Shown here piece by piece: positions 7,756 to 16,608 of a DNA stretch of 64,000 nucleotides. The DNA lies in the NCBI RefSeq assembly GCF_004363075.1, contig NZ_SNYN01000001.1, positions 62,001-126,000 on the forward strand, read 5' to 3'. The DNA is from Actinorugispora endophytica (GTDB lineage Bacteria; Actinomycetota; Actinomycetes; Streptosporangiales; Streptosporangiaceae). Positions within the stretch are counted from its first letter, which is position 1. Each line of letters begins with the position of its first letter. The notes under the pieces were generated by a model. The model saw nothing but the letters and a program-made list of their open reading frames with translations, had not been told where the DNA came from and ran no database searches. The translations under genes were made by a program, and so were the position numbers.

Positions 7756-8547
7756 GTGCCCGACACAGACAGCATCCGCTACGAGCTCGCCGACGGGGTC
7801 GCCACCATCACCCTGAACCGTCCCGGGTCGATGAACTCGCTGACCACCGAGGCCAAGGAGTCGCTGCTGGCCGCCGTGGAGCGGGCCCGTTCGGACTCGG
7901 CGGCCCGGGCCGTGCTGATCACCGGGGCGGGTCGGGCGTTCTGCGCCGGACAGGACCTCACCGAGCACGCGGGCGCGCTCGGCAACAACGAGGGTCTCAA
8001 CGGCACCGTGCGCAAGCACTACAACCCGATCGTGCTGGCGCTGACCCGGATGCCCAAACCGGTGGTCGCCGCGGTCAACGGAGCCGCGGCGGGAGCGGGC
8101 GCGGCGCTGGCGTTCGCCTGCGACCTGCGGATCGCCTCCTCGAAGGCGTCCTTCTTGATGGCGTTCGCGAATGTGGGGCTCGGCGCGGACTCGGGCGCGT
8201 CATGGACGCTGCCGCGGCTGGTCGGACACGCGCGCGCCATGGAGATGCTGCTGCTGGCCGAGCCGGTGAAGGCCGCCCGGGCCCTGGAGATCGGCCTGGT
8301 CAACCAGGTCGTGGAGCCCGAGGAGCTGGACCGGACCGCGCGCGGGCTCGCCGAGCGCCTGGCCGCTGGTCCGACCGTCGCCTACTCCGCGATCAAGGCC
8401 GAGGTGGGCTTCGGCTCGGCACTCGACCTGGAGAACGCCCTGGAGATCGAGGCGAAGCTCCAGGACCAGTGCGTCGACACGGCCGACCACCTGAACGCGA
8501 CCCTGGCCTTCCTGGAGAAGCAGACGCCGTCCTTCGAGGGCCGCTAG
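7756..8547 (+). CDS. Enoyl-CoA hydratase/isomerase family protein (PaaG-like)
   Basis: The 263-residue crotonase has the oxyanion-hole regions ITGAGRAFCAGQDLTEH and PVVAAVNGAAAGAGAALAFACDLRIAS and the NVGLGADSGASWTLPRLVG segment. The second catalytic glutamate position of classical hydratases is occupied in an ADSG context, as in PaaG-type isomerases and other specialised crotonases, so the reaction may be isomerisation rather than hydration. The GTG at 7756 was chosen over the upstream open frame because GGAG lies 5 bases before it and the product begins at the family's usual N-terminus. Substrate is not determinable. Confidence 0.88.
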   Translation: MPDTDSIRYELADGVATITLNRPGSMNSLTTEAKESLLAAVERARSDSAARAVLITGAGRAFCAGQDLTEHAGALGNNEGLNGTVRKHYNPIVLALTRMPKPVVAAVNGAAAGAGAALAFACDLRIASSKASFLMAFANVGLGADSGASWTLPRLVGHARAMEMLLLAEPVKAARALEIGLVNQVVEPEELDRTARGLAERLAAGPTVAYSAIKAEVGFGSALDLENALEIEAKLQDQCVDTADHLNATLAFLEKQTPSFEGR

Positions 8548-8665
8548 GCGTAACCGTTCGCGGGCCCGCCGATGCTCCTGACTCCGGCGTTCCGGGATCC
8601 CCGGTTCCAGGACGCTGACGCCAGGATCGCCAACGGAGGCGCGGCGATCGCGGCCGGGGCGTCGC

Positions 8666-10102
<1,437 letters not shown>

Positions 10103-10160
10103 CGGTCCTCCCGTGCTCGGGCTGCGCGCTCGGTGCCTCTGGCGAGAGCACAGGACGAAC

Positions 10161-10751
10161 CTACTTGAGGGTGCCGACTGAGGTCATCACGGTGCCGCTG
10201 CGGGAGGTGGCGACCCACTCGGCCTCCAGGGTCCCGCCGCCCGCCCCCGGCGACAGGGTCAGGATGGTCTCGTCGATGCAGTGGTTCTCGGGGTCGTAGG
10301 TCTCGGCGTACTCGAAGACCAGGCTGTCTCCGGTGTCCTCGACGAGGGTGACGCTGCCCCGGCAGCCCAGGGTGAACCAGTCGGCGCTGCCGCGGCCGGT
10401 CCCCTCGTCGAGCTTGAGGCTGGCCCCCCAGTCGACGACCGGTTCCCCGGCCTCGTCGTGCTGGGACATCTCCCCGCTCCAGTTCCCGGCGTAGGCCGCG
10501 GGGATGCCCCCCTCCCCGCCCGCGCCGGCCTCGTCGGCGTCGGCCTCCCCTTCGGGGAACAACGCCCAGGCGACACCGCCGCCCACGACGACCAGCCCGC
10601 CGAGCACGGCCGCGGCCACGACGAGCATCCCCCTGGCCCGCCGGTTGCTGTGCCGGGTGGAGCGCGGCGGCGGCCACAGGGACATCTGCCTGATCGGGGA
10701 CGCGGAACCCGGTTCGTCGTCCTGATCGGTCTGGGTGGGCAGCCCGTTCAC
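10161..10751 (-). CDS. Single-pass membrane protein with extracellular beta-rich domain
   Basis: The product is 196 residues. A cytoplasmic N-terminus with basic RRARG is followed by one membrane segment (MLVVAAAVLGGLVVVGGGVAWALF) and an external domain of about 100 residues with two cysteines (GCRGS and NHCIDE). The external part (AAYAGNWSGEM, SLVFEYAETY) resembles small extracytoplasmic domains found fused to, or next to, actinomycete kinases. It ends 58 bases before the kinase gene and reads the same way, so the two probably form a signalling pair. The start is uncertain: GTG at 10751 has GGGGA six bases upstream, while a longer frame reaches 10910. Confidence 0.65.
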   Translation of the reverse strand: MNGLPTQTDQDDEPGSASPIRQMSLWPPPRSTRHSNRRARGMLVVAAAVLGGLVVVGGGVAWALFPEGEADADEAGAGGEGGIPAAYAGNWSGEMSQHDEAGEPVVDWGASLKLDEGTGRGSADWFTLGCRGSVTLVEDTGDSLVFEYAETYDPENHCIDETILTLSPGAGGGTLEAEWVATSRSGTVMTSVGTLK

Positions 10752-10940
10752 CGGAGTTCCCCGGTGAGGTGACGCGCGTTGGGGTACTGCGAGACGGTCA
10801 TCGCTTCCTCCAAAGCGAACGAACGCTGGGGAGGTCGTTCGCGGGTACAGCGAATGAGAATAAGCCACACGAACCGAGCCCACGCGGGCGGCGTCCGTGA
10901 CGAGGGACACATCAGTCTAGCGTCCCGCCCGTTCCGCGCG

Positions 10941-11420
10941 TCAGTCGCGGCCGGACCGGGAACGCCGCCGGGCGAGTCCGCCCAGGTTCCGCAGCGACCT
11001 CCGGAACAGGGAGGCCGTCAGGACGCGCACGAGCGGCCCTGCGAGCCGCCCGACGGGACCCGGCGGCAGCCTAACCCATTCGGACCAGGTGACCAGGCAC
11101 CGTCCGCCGGGCAGCGGCTCCAGGTCGAACCGGCCGCGGCCCCGGACGACCGCGCCGCGGTGCAGCACCTCGCAGTGGCCGGGCGCGTCGTCCGAGGGCG
11201 GGCGCCAGCCCGTGATCTCCATGGGGTCGGAGAAACCGACGGGGCCGATCCCGGTGAAGGCGAGGACGCGGGCGCCCTCGCCGGACCCCCCGCGCGCCCG
11301 GGTCAGCACCATCCAGCGGTCGTGCAGCTCCCAGTCGACGAGGGTGTCCCAGACCCTTCCGGCCGGGGCCGGGCAGGTGTGCGCGACGGCGACGCGCGAC
11401 TCGCGGACGGAGCCGCTCAC
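10941..11420 (-). CDS. SRPBCC (START/polyketide-cyclase fold) family protein
   Basis: The product is 159 residues. Features of the SRPBCC ligand-binding fold are AHTCPAPAGRVWDTLVDWELHDRW, VGFSDPMEITGWRPP, RGRFDLEPLPGGRCLVTWSEW and a long C-terminal helix with basic residues. These proteins bind hydrophobic ligands; no ligand is predictable here. The GTG start at 11420 overlaps the stop of the DivIVA-domain gene as GTGA (11417-11420), indicating a two-gene operon. Confidence 0.85.
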   Translation of the reverse strand: MSGSVRESRVAVAHTCPAPAGRVWDTLVDWELHDRWMVLTRARGGSGEGARVLAFTGIGPVGFSDPMEITGWRPPSDDAPGHCEVLHRGAVVRGRGRFDLEPLPGGRCLVTWSEWVRLPPGPVGRLAGPLVRVLTASLFRRSLRNLGGLARRRSRSGRD

Positions 11421-11899
11421 TCCCGCCCCCCGTGCTCCGCGGCGTCCCCGCCCCCGTGGTCGTCGCGGCGTCCCGCCCAGGCGGGCACCGGCGGCTCGGC
11501 CTCGGGGTCGTCGGCCGCCGAGGGCCCCTTCTCCCTGGGCCCCGCGGGGGACGACCCCCCGGACGGGCGCGGATACCACACGCGCGGGGCGGGGGCGGAA
11601 GCACCGTGCTCGGCGAGCCGCGCCTCCAGCTGGGCGATGTGCGCGTCGCGCTCGTTGACGGCGGCGGCCACCCGGGCCAGCAGCTCGTCCACCGCGCGCA
11701 CGTGGTACCCCCACAGCGCGAGGGGAAGCCGGACCCGCGCCACGTCGTGGCCGGTCACGGGCCGGTCCGCGGGCAGGTCGAGCGGCGGGTGATCGGCCTC
11801 GAAGCGCGCCAACTGCCCGCCGTGCCCCATGACCACCACGGCCACGACGACAAGCACCGCGAAGGCGGCCAGTGCGGTCAGGATCAGGATGGCTATCAC
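11417..11899 (-). CDS. Membrane-anchored DivIVA-domain protein
   Basis: The product is 160 residues. An N-terminal membrane segment (ILILTALAAFAVLVVVAVVVMG) precedes a short DivIVA-like helix-turn segment (ARVRLPLALWGYHVRAVDELLARV), a coiled coil (VNERDAHIAQLEARL) and a disordered tail. DivIVA-type proteins recognise curved membrane and organise polar growth; the membrane anchor and small size suggest an adaptor rather than the main polarisome protein. Synteny with Rv1209, near Rv1211 (DUF3117) in M. tuberculosis, supports the call. The GTG at 11899 lies 3 bases after GGAG, tighter than ideal. Confidence 0.8.
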   Translation of the reverse strand: MIAILILTALAAFAVLVVVAVVVMGHGGQLARFEADHPPLDLPADRPVTGHDVARVRLPLALWGYHVRAVDELLARVAAAVNERDAHIAQLEARLAEHGASAPAPRVWYPRPSGGSSPAGPREKGPSAADDPEAEPPVPAWAGRRDDHGGGDAAEHGGRE

Positions 11900-11974
11900 G
11901 TCTCCGATCGTGCCACATCGACGGCTCCGCCAGGAGGCGTCGGACGGACCGCGTGGCGTGCGACACTCGTTGAC

Positions 11975-12289
11975 GTGCCGAATGAGATTTTCACGGTCGT
12001 GGGACCGGACGAGACCCCGCCCGGGGTGTCGGACGCCGGGCACCGCCCCGGCGCCGACCGCGTGCGCGCGCTCGTGGCCGAGGGCGGTCCCGTCCTGGTC
12101 CGCTGCGCCCCCGGTCCGGGGGAGCCGGAGGAGCGCTCCGAGACCCTCGCCCTGGCCTCGGTCTACGCCTGGCTGGGCGTCCGCGCCTTCGCCACCGGGT
12201 ACCCCGACGAGGTCCGCCAGGCCCTGGCCATGGTCGCCGCGATCCGGGGCGACCGCCCTCCGGCGGTGGCCCGCCGGGGGCTCGCCTAG
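11975..12289 (+). CDS. Short dihydropteroate-synthase-like protein (vestigial FolP2?)
   Basis: The 104-residue product has a start like the DHPS beta-1 strand (TVVGPDETPPGVSDAG against the family's NVTPDSFSDGG). ADRVRALVAEGGPVLVRC resembles the family's alpha-1/beta-2 step, and GVRAFATGYPDEVRQALAMVAAIRG resembles the final helix. About 170 residues of the normal TIM barrel are absent, including the pterin- and pABA-binding loops, so it cannot be a working DHPS. Its place beside the LOG gene is where folP2 (Rv1207) lies in mycobacteria, which supports homology. The GTG start is tentative because no ribosome site is obvious. The stop coincides with the start of an intergenic repeat. Confidence 0.6.
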   Translation: MPNEIFTVVGPDETPPGVSDAGHRPGADRVRALVAEGGPVLVRCAPGPGEPEERSETLALASVYAWLGVRAFATGYPDEVRQALAMVAAIRGDRPPAVARRGLA

Positions 12290-12422
12290 GGGGTCTCCGG
12301 CACGAGGGTGATTCGCGTGCCGGTGCTTCGGGTGGGTCTTTCGGCCTCATGTCGTGCGGATCGCGAGGTGACGGCGGACGGCGACGGCGGGTGCCGGTCG
12401 GGGCCGCGCCCACGACGTCCGT
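12286..12422. repeat. Dispersed intergenic repeat, copy B
   Basis: This stretch aligns along its length with bases 182-322: both begin CTAGGG at the stop codon of the preceding plus-strand gene, share CTCCGGC, an identical 22-base block (12325-12346 against 222-243), CGGATCGCGAGGT, and the ending GGCCGCGCCCA followed by GACGTCCGT. Unlike the first copy, no matching right-hand inverted terminus is present. It runs directly into the hairpin at 12428. Confidence 0.75.
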
Positions 12423-12427
12423 TCCTC

Positions 12428-12493
12428 CCGGTGATCTTGACCTTTTCGGGGTCTCAGAGACGGTTGAGACCCCGAAAAGGTCAAGATCACCGG
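12428..12493. terminator. Shared-sequence hairpin, 29-bp perfect arms
   Basis: Bases 12428-12456 and 12465-12493 are exact reverse complements around an 8-base loop. The stem carries GATCTTGACC then TTTTCGGGGTCTCA. It sits between converging genes (DHPS-like ending 12289, LOG ending 12507) and so would stop transcripts from both sides. No U-tract follows, as is common in actinomycetes. Confidence 0.75.
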
Positions 12494-12506
12494 AGAGGCA
12501 GGGCGG

Positions 12507-13313
12507 CTAGGCCCGTTCCGCGTCGTGCATGGCCTCGCCGAGTTCGGCCACCGCCGCGCTCTCCTCCTTGCTCGCGAGCTCCGCGTGGGCCTTCCGGATG
12601 ATCTCGATGACCTCGTCCGGGTCGTCGGTGAGGTGGATCAGATCCGGGTCGTGCGGCGAGATCAGGCCCTCGGCGAGCAGGTTCTCGCGGATCCAGTCCA
12701 CCAGGCCGCCCCAGAAGCGCGTGCCGACCAGGATCACCGGGAACCGGGTGACCTTGCCGGTCTGCACCAGGGTGATCGCCTCGAACAGCTCGTCCAGCGT
12801 GCCGAAACCGCCCGGAAGCACCACGAAGGCCTGGGAGTACTTCAGGAACATCGTCTTCCGGACGAAGAAGTACCGGAAGGTGACCCCGGTGTCGATGTAC
12901 TGGTTGAGCGACTGCTCGAAGGGAAGTTCGATGCCCAGTCCCACCGAGGGGCCGCCGGCCTCGTTCGCGCCCTTGTTCGCGGCCTCCATCAGGCCGGGAC
13001 CGCCACCGGTGATGACGGTGTACCCGGCCTTCGAGATCCTGGAGCCGATGGCCTCGCCCAGCTCGTAGTACGGGGTCTCGGGCTTGATCCGGGCCGAGCC
13101 GAACACGCACACCGCCCGCCCGATCTCGGACAGCATGCCGAAGCCCTCGACGAACTCCGACTGGATGCGCAGGACCCGCCACGGGTCGGTGTGCACCCAG
13201 TCGGCCGGGCCGCGTCGGTCCAGCAGGCGCTGGTCTGTGGTGCTCTCTGGGATGGCCTTGCCTCGGTAAGTCAGTGGACCCGCCTGTCGTTCTTCAGATC
13301 GAGATTCCGTCAT
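12507..13313 (-). CDS. LOG-family (TIGR00730) nucleotide phosphoribohydrolase
   Basis: The 268-residue Rossmann-fold protein has the diagnostic PGGFGTLDELFEAITLVQTGK motif near residue 166 and GSARIKPETPYYE plus TGGGPGLMEAANKGA upstream. The family hydrolyses cytokinin-type or other nucleoside 5'-monophosphates, releasing the free base; in actinobacteria some members act on AMP. The N-terminal 60 residues are the actinobacterial extension. It is downstream of dapE on the same strand, with a 105-base gap, as Rv1205 is near dapE. Confidence 0.9.
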   Translation of the reverse strand: MTESRSEERQAGPLTYRGKAIPESTTDQRLLDRRGPADWVHTDPWRVLRIQSEFVEGFGMLSEIGRAVCVFGSARIKPETPYYELGEAIGSRISKAGYTVITGGGPGLMEAANKGANEAGGPSVGLGIELPFEQSLNQYIDTGVTFRYFFVRKTMFLKYSQAFVVLPGGFGTLDELFEAITLVQTGKVTRFPVILVGTRFWGGLVDWIRENLLAEGLISPHDPDLIHLTDDPDEVIEIIRKAHAELASKEESAAVAELGEAMHDAERA

Positions 13314-13418
13314 GGCGACACGCTACCCACTTTCGGGTGCCCCCGTGCTGAAGACGGGCCTACACGACGGCGTCCGGAAGTGGTCGAATCGTTCCAGGCC
13401 GCAGCCCCCGGACCCGGT

Positions 13419-14483
13419 TCAGGCCGCGCCGGTCAGCCAGGCCGCCATCCGCCGCTCGGCGGTCGCGATCTCGTCCAGGACCACGTACTCGCCCTCGGTG
13501 TGCGCCAGCGTGGGCTCGCCCGGGCCGTAGTTCACCGCGGGCACCCCCAGCTCGGACATGCGCGCCACGTCGGTCCAGCCGAGCTTCGCCCGGGCCCGCC
13601 CCCCGCCGACGGTCGCGACGAACGCCGCCGCGGCCGGGTGGTCCAGCCCCGGGCGGGCCGGGGCCGCGGCGTCGGTGACCCGCACGTCGAAGCCCTCGAA
13701 CACCTCCCGCAGGTGCGCCTCCGCCGACTCGAGCGTGTGGTCGGGCGCGAAGCGGTAGTTGACGGTGACCACGCACTCGTCGGGGATGACGTTGCCCGCC
13801 ACTCCCCCTCTGACGAACACCGCGTTCAGCCCTTCGTGGAACTCCAGCCCCTCGACCTCCGGCCGCCTCGGGACGTAGGCGCGCAGCACGTCCAGGATCC
13901 GGCCCGCGTCGTGGATGGCGTTGCGCCCCATCCACGACCGGGCGCTGTGCGCACGCGCGCCGCGCGCGGTCACCTCCACGCGCATGGTGCCCTGGCAGCC
14001 GCCCTCGATCTGGCCGCCGGTGGGCTCCATCAGCACCGCGAAGTCGCCGCGCAGCCATTCGGGGTGGCCGGCCGCGAGGCGGCGCAGCCCGTTGCGCTCG
14101 GCCTCGATCTCCTCGCAGTCGTAGAAGACGAAGGTGACGTCGTGGACCGGCTCGGTCACGGTCGCGGCCAGCCTGAGCTGCACCGCGACCCCGCTCTTCA
14201 TGTCGGACGTGCCGCAGCCGTACAGCCTGCCGTCCGCCACCCGCGAGGGGACGTTGCCGACGATCGGCACGGTGTCGAGGTGCCCGGCGATCACCACGCG
14301 CTGCTCCCGGCCCAGTTCGGTGCGGGCCACGACCGCGTCGCCGTCGCGCTCCACCCTCAGGTGCGGGCAGCCGCGCAGCGCCTGCTCGACGGCGTCGGCG
14401 AGGGGCCGCTCCGCGCCGCTGACCGATTCGATGTCGACGATCCGGGCGGTGAGGTCGCGGACGTCCGAGGTGAGGTCCAACAT
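13419..14483 (-). CDS. dapE: Succinyl-diaminopimelate desuccinylase
   Basis: The 354-residue M20 metallopeptidase has HLDTVP, GCGTSDMKSG, the catalytic/metal glutamates in FYDCEEIEAERNGL and MEPTGGQIEGGCQG, and a lid domain with GRNAIHD. It hydrolyses N-succinyl-L,L-diaminopimelate to L,L-diaminopimelate in the succinylase branch of lysine and peptidoglycan synthesis. It lies downstream of dapD with a strong hairpin between them. The start at 14483 gives the usual N-terminus. Residues GWTDVARMSELGVPAVNYGPG match the actinobacterial DapE type. Confidence 0.92.
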   Translation of the reverse strand: MLDLTSDVRDLTARIVDIESVSGAERPLADAVEQALRGCPHLRVERDGDAVVARTELGREQRVVIAGHLDTVPIVGNVPSRVADGRLYGCGTSDMKSGVAVQLRLAATVTEPVHDVTFVFYDCEEIEAERNGLRRLAAGHPEWLRGDFAVLMEPTGGQIEGGCQGTMRVEVTARGARAHSARSWMGRNAIHDAGRILDVLRAYVPRRPEVEGLEFHEGLNAVFVRGGVAGNVIPDECVVTVNYRFAPDHTLESAEAHLREVFEGFDVRVTDAAAPARPGLDHPAAAAFVATVGGGRARAKLGWTDVARMSELGVPAVNYGPGEPTLAHTEGEYVVLDEIATAERRMAAWLTGAA

Positions 14484-14514
14484 GGCTGCGTGCTTTCTGT
14501 AGGGCGGAAACGGA

Positions 14515-14547
14515 GTTGCCACACCGCCCGGCGGGCGGTGTGGCAAC
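14515..14547. terminator. 15-bp perfect hairpin between dapD and dapE
   Basis: GTTGCCACACCGCCC (14515-14529) and GGGCGGTGTGGCAAC (14533-14547) pair perfectly around a 3-base loop. It lies in the 92 bases between the dapD stop and the dapE start. It may attenuate readthrough so that dapE is made at lower level, or stabilise the dapD 3' end. No U-tract follows. Confidence 0.6.
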
Positions 14548-14575
14548 GGTACTCGGGAAGCTCTGGGAAGCGCCG

Positions 14576-15412
14576 TCAGGCGTTGACGCCGTGCTCGCGG
14601 AGCATGTCGTTGAGGGCGAGCTTGTCGTGCTCCTGGCCCTCTTCCAGACGCTTGAGCACGAGCAGGCACGGCATCCCGAAGTCGCCGCCGGGGAAGCTCC
14701 TGACCCGGTTCGCGGTGACGCACACCGACCACGCGGGGGCTTCCCCGCGCTTGAGCTCCTCGCCCGTCTCCGCGTCGAACACGCGGGTGGAGGAGGTCAG
14801 GAGGGTGCCCGCGCCGAGCTTGGCGCCGCGACGCACCCGGGCGCCCTCGACCACCATGCTGCGCGACCCGAGGAACGCCTCGTCCTCGATGACGACGGGG
14901 GACGCCTGCGGGGGTTCGAGAACCCCGCCGACGCCGACGCCGCCGGACAGGTGAACGTTCTCGCCGACCTGCGCGCAGGAGCCGACGGTGGCCCAGGTGT
15001 CGACCATCGTGCCGGAGCCGACGTGGGCGCCGAAGTTGGTGAAGGACGGCATCAGGACGACGCCCGGCGCCAGGTAGGCGCCCCAGCGGGCGATGGCGCC
15101 CGGGACGACGCGCACGCCGTCGAAGCGGGTCTTCAGCGGGATGCGGTCGTGGTACCGGAAGTCGCCGATCCGGGACTCCTCCATCCCCAGGACGCGGAAG
15201 CTCAGCAGGATCGCGCGCTTGGCCCGCTCGTCCACGACGACCTCGTCCGTGGCGGCGTCCACGAAGGCGACGCGGGCCTTTCCGGCGTCGAGTTCGTCGA
15301 CCGCGCCCACGATGGCGTCGCGGGCCTCGGTGTCGTCGGGGGTGAGTTCTGCGCGGCGCTCCCAGAGTTCGTCGATGGTCTGGGGAAGCGGACTGGTGAA
15401 CGAGGTGGTCAT
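14576..15412 (-). CDS. dapD: Tetrahydrodipicolinate N-succinyltransferase
   Basis: The 278-residue left-handed beta-helix acyltransferase shows hexapeptide-like runs (VVPGAIARWGAYLAPGVVLMPSF, FGAHVGSGTMVDTWATVGSCA), and the family region HLSGGVGVGGVLEPP. It transfers succinate from succinyl-CoA to L-tetrahydrodipicolinate. Product and substrate flow directly into DapC (17 kb) and DapE. The ATG at 15412 was chosen because the upstream frame is poor in family-like sequence. Confidence 0.93.
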   Translation of the reverse strand: MTTSFTSPLPQTIDELWERRAELTPDDTEARDAIVGAVDELDAGKARVAFVDAATDEVVVDERAKRAILLSFRVLGMEESRIGDFRYHDRIPLKTRFDGVRVVPGAIARWGAYLAPGVVLMPSFTNFGAHVGSGTMVDTWATVGSCAQVGENVHLSGGVGVGGVLEPPQASPVVIEDEAFLGSRSMVVEGARVRRGAKLGAGTLLTSSTRVFDAETGEELKRGEAPAWSVCVTANRVRSFPGGDFGMPCLLVLKRLEEGQEHDKLALNDMLREHGVNA

Positions 15413-15653
15413 GGCTGTGGAGCCTACTGGGTTCCGCCCCTCCGGTCGGAAACGGACCACCGGCGCGGGCGCTCCGGGGCCGGTTTCCCGGGAGGCGGAG
15501 CGTCCCGACCCCCTACTATCGGTTGGCGGGATCCCGAGCCGGACCCCGAGGTCGGCCGCACGTCCCGACCCTGATCCTTCGCGGGCCCCGCCCTGTCCAT
15601 CTGTACGACGAGGTGTTTTATCACGCGATGGCGTGATTCCACCCCATATCTAT

Positions 15654-16517
15654 ATGGTCTTGCCCGTGCCCAAGAAGCGTCGAAGAATCTCCGCGTTCTT
15701 CAAGATCCTGATCGCGCTGACCCTGGCCTGTGGTGCTCTGGTCGCAGGTGGGATCTATGTCATGCGATCGATCAAGCCCCTCGACCTCGCCGAGCCTCCT
15801 CCCGAGGACGGATGCGAGGTCGTCACCGAGGAGGACACCGACAGCCTGGAGGTGGAACAGGCCGCCAACGCCGCGACGATCTCCGGCGTCGCGTTCGCCC
15901 GGGACCTGCCCGAGCACGCCGTCGTCATCTCCTACGCCACGGTGTGGCAGGAGTCGAAGTTCTACAACATCGAGCACGGGGACCGCGACTCGCTCGGCCT
16001 GTTCCAGCAGCGCCCGTCCATGGAGTGGGGCACCCCCGACCAGATCATCGACCCCGTGTACTCCAGCGACAAGTTCTACGAGGCGCTGATCGAGATCGAC
16101 GGCTACGCGGACATGCCGGTCTACGAGGCGGCCCAGGCCGTGCAGCGCAGTGCTGACGGGTTCGCCTACGACCAGCACGAGGCCCGCTCCCGGACCATGG
16201 CCGACGCCTTCACCGGCGTGGAGGGCCCGGCGGTGAGCTGCTGGTTCCCGGCCGAGGACGCCGCGCCCACCGACGTGGAGGGGGCGGCCGAGGAGATGCG
16301 GCGCGTCTTCGGCGTCGGCCCCGACGAGCTGGCCTCGGCGGAGCGCCAGACCGGCGACCTGGGGTGGGCCATGGCGCAGTGGGCCGTCGCCCACGCCCGC
16401 GACTACGGGCTGAGCTCGGTCACCTACCAGGACCGGCGCTGGACGCTCTCGTCGACCCAGCAGGGATGGGGCGACGCCGAGACCCCCGCGGGAGACGGGG
16501 GACTGGTCCTGGAGTAG
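15654..16517 (+). CDS. Membrane-anchored lysozyme-like (SLT-fold) protein
   Basis: The product is 287 residues. A basic N-terminus (PKKRRRIS) and one membrane segment (ILIALTLACGALVAGGIYVM) are followed by an external domain with ISYATVWQESKFYNIEHGDRDSLGLFQQRP. The QESKF glutamate with a following GLFQQRP segment is the catalytic-glutamate pattern of goose-lysozyme/transglycosylase folds. No LysM or other wall-binding repeat is present. A peptidoglycan role is inferred from this pattern only. The ATG at 15654 and the GTG at 15666 are both possible; neither has a clear ribosome site. Confidence 0.7.
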   Translation: MVLPVPKKRRRISAFFKILIALTLACGALVAGGIYVMRSIKPLDLAEPPPEDGCEVVTEEDTDSLEVEQAANAATISGVAFARDLPEHAVVISYATVWQESKFYNIEHGDRDSLGLFQQRPSMEWGTPDQIIDPVYSSDKFYEALIEIDGYADMPVYEAAQAVQRSADGFAYDQHEARSRTMADAFTGVEGPAVSCWFPAEDAAPTDVEGAAEEMRRVFGVGPDELASAERQTGDLGWAMAQWAVAHARDYGLSSVTYQDRRWTLSSTQQGWGDAETPAGDGGLVLE

Positions 16518-16531
16518 GACGTCCCGCCGGT

Positions 16532-16561
16532 GGTCCCGACGCCGCCGACGGCGTCGGGACC
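16532..16561. terminator. 13-bp perfect hairpin
   Basis: GGTCCCGACGCCG (16532-16544) pairs with CGGCGTCGGGACC (16549-16561) over a 4-base loop. It lies 15 bases after the lysozyme-like gene and is its likely terminator. Confidence 0.75.
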
Positions 16562-16582
16562 CTCTCCCGGGCCGCCCACCGG

Positions 16583-16608
16583 CCCTCCGCCCTGAACAGG
16601 GCGGAGGG
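16583..16608. terminator. 12-bp perfect hairpin abutting the dapC stop
   Basis: CCCTCCGCCCTG (16583-16594) pairs with CAGGGCGGAGGG (16597-16608) with a 2-base loop. It touches the dapC stop codon and is the likely dapC terminator. Together with the previous hairpin it separates two converging genes. Confidence 0.75.
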
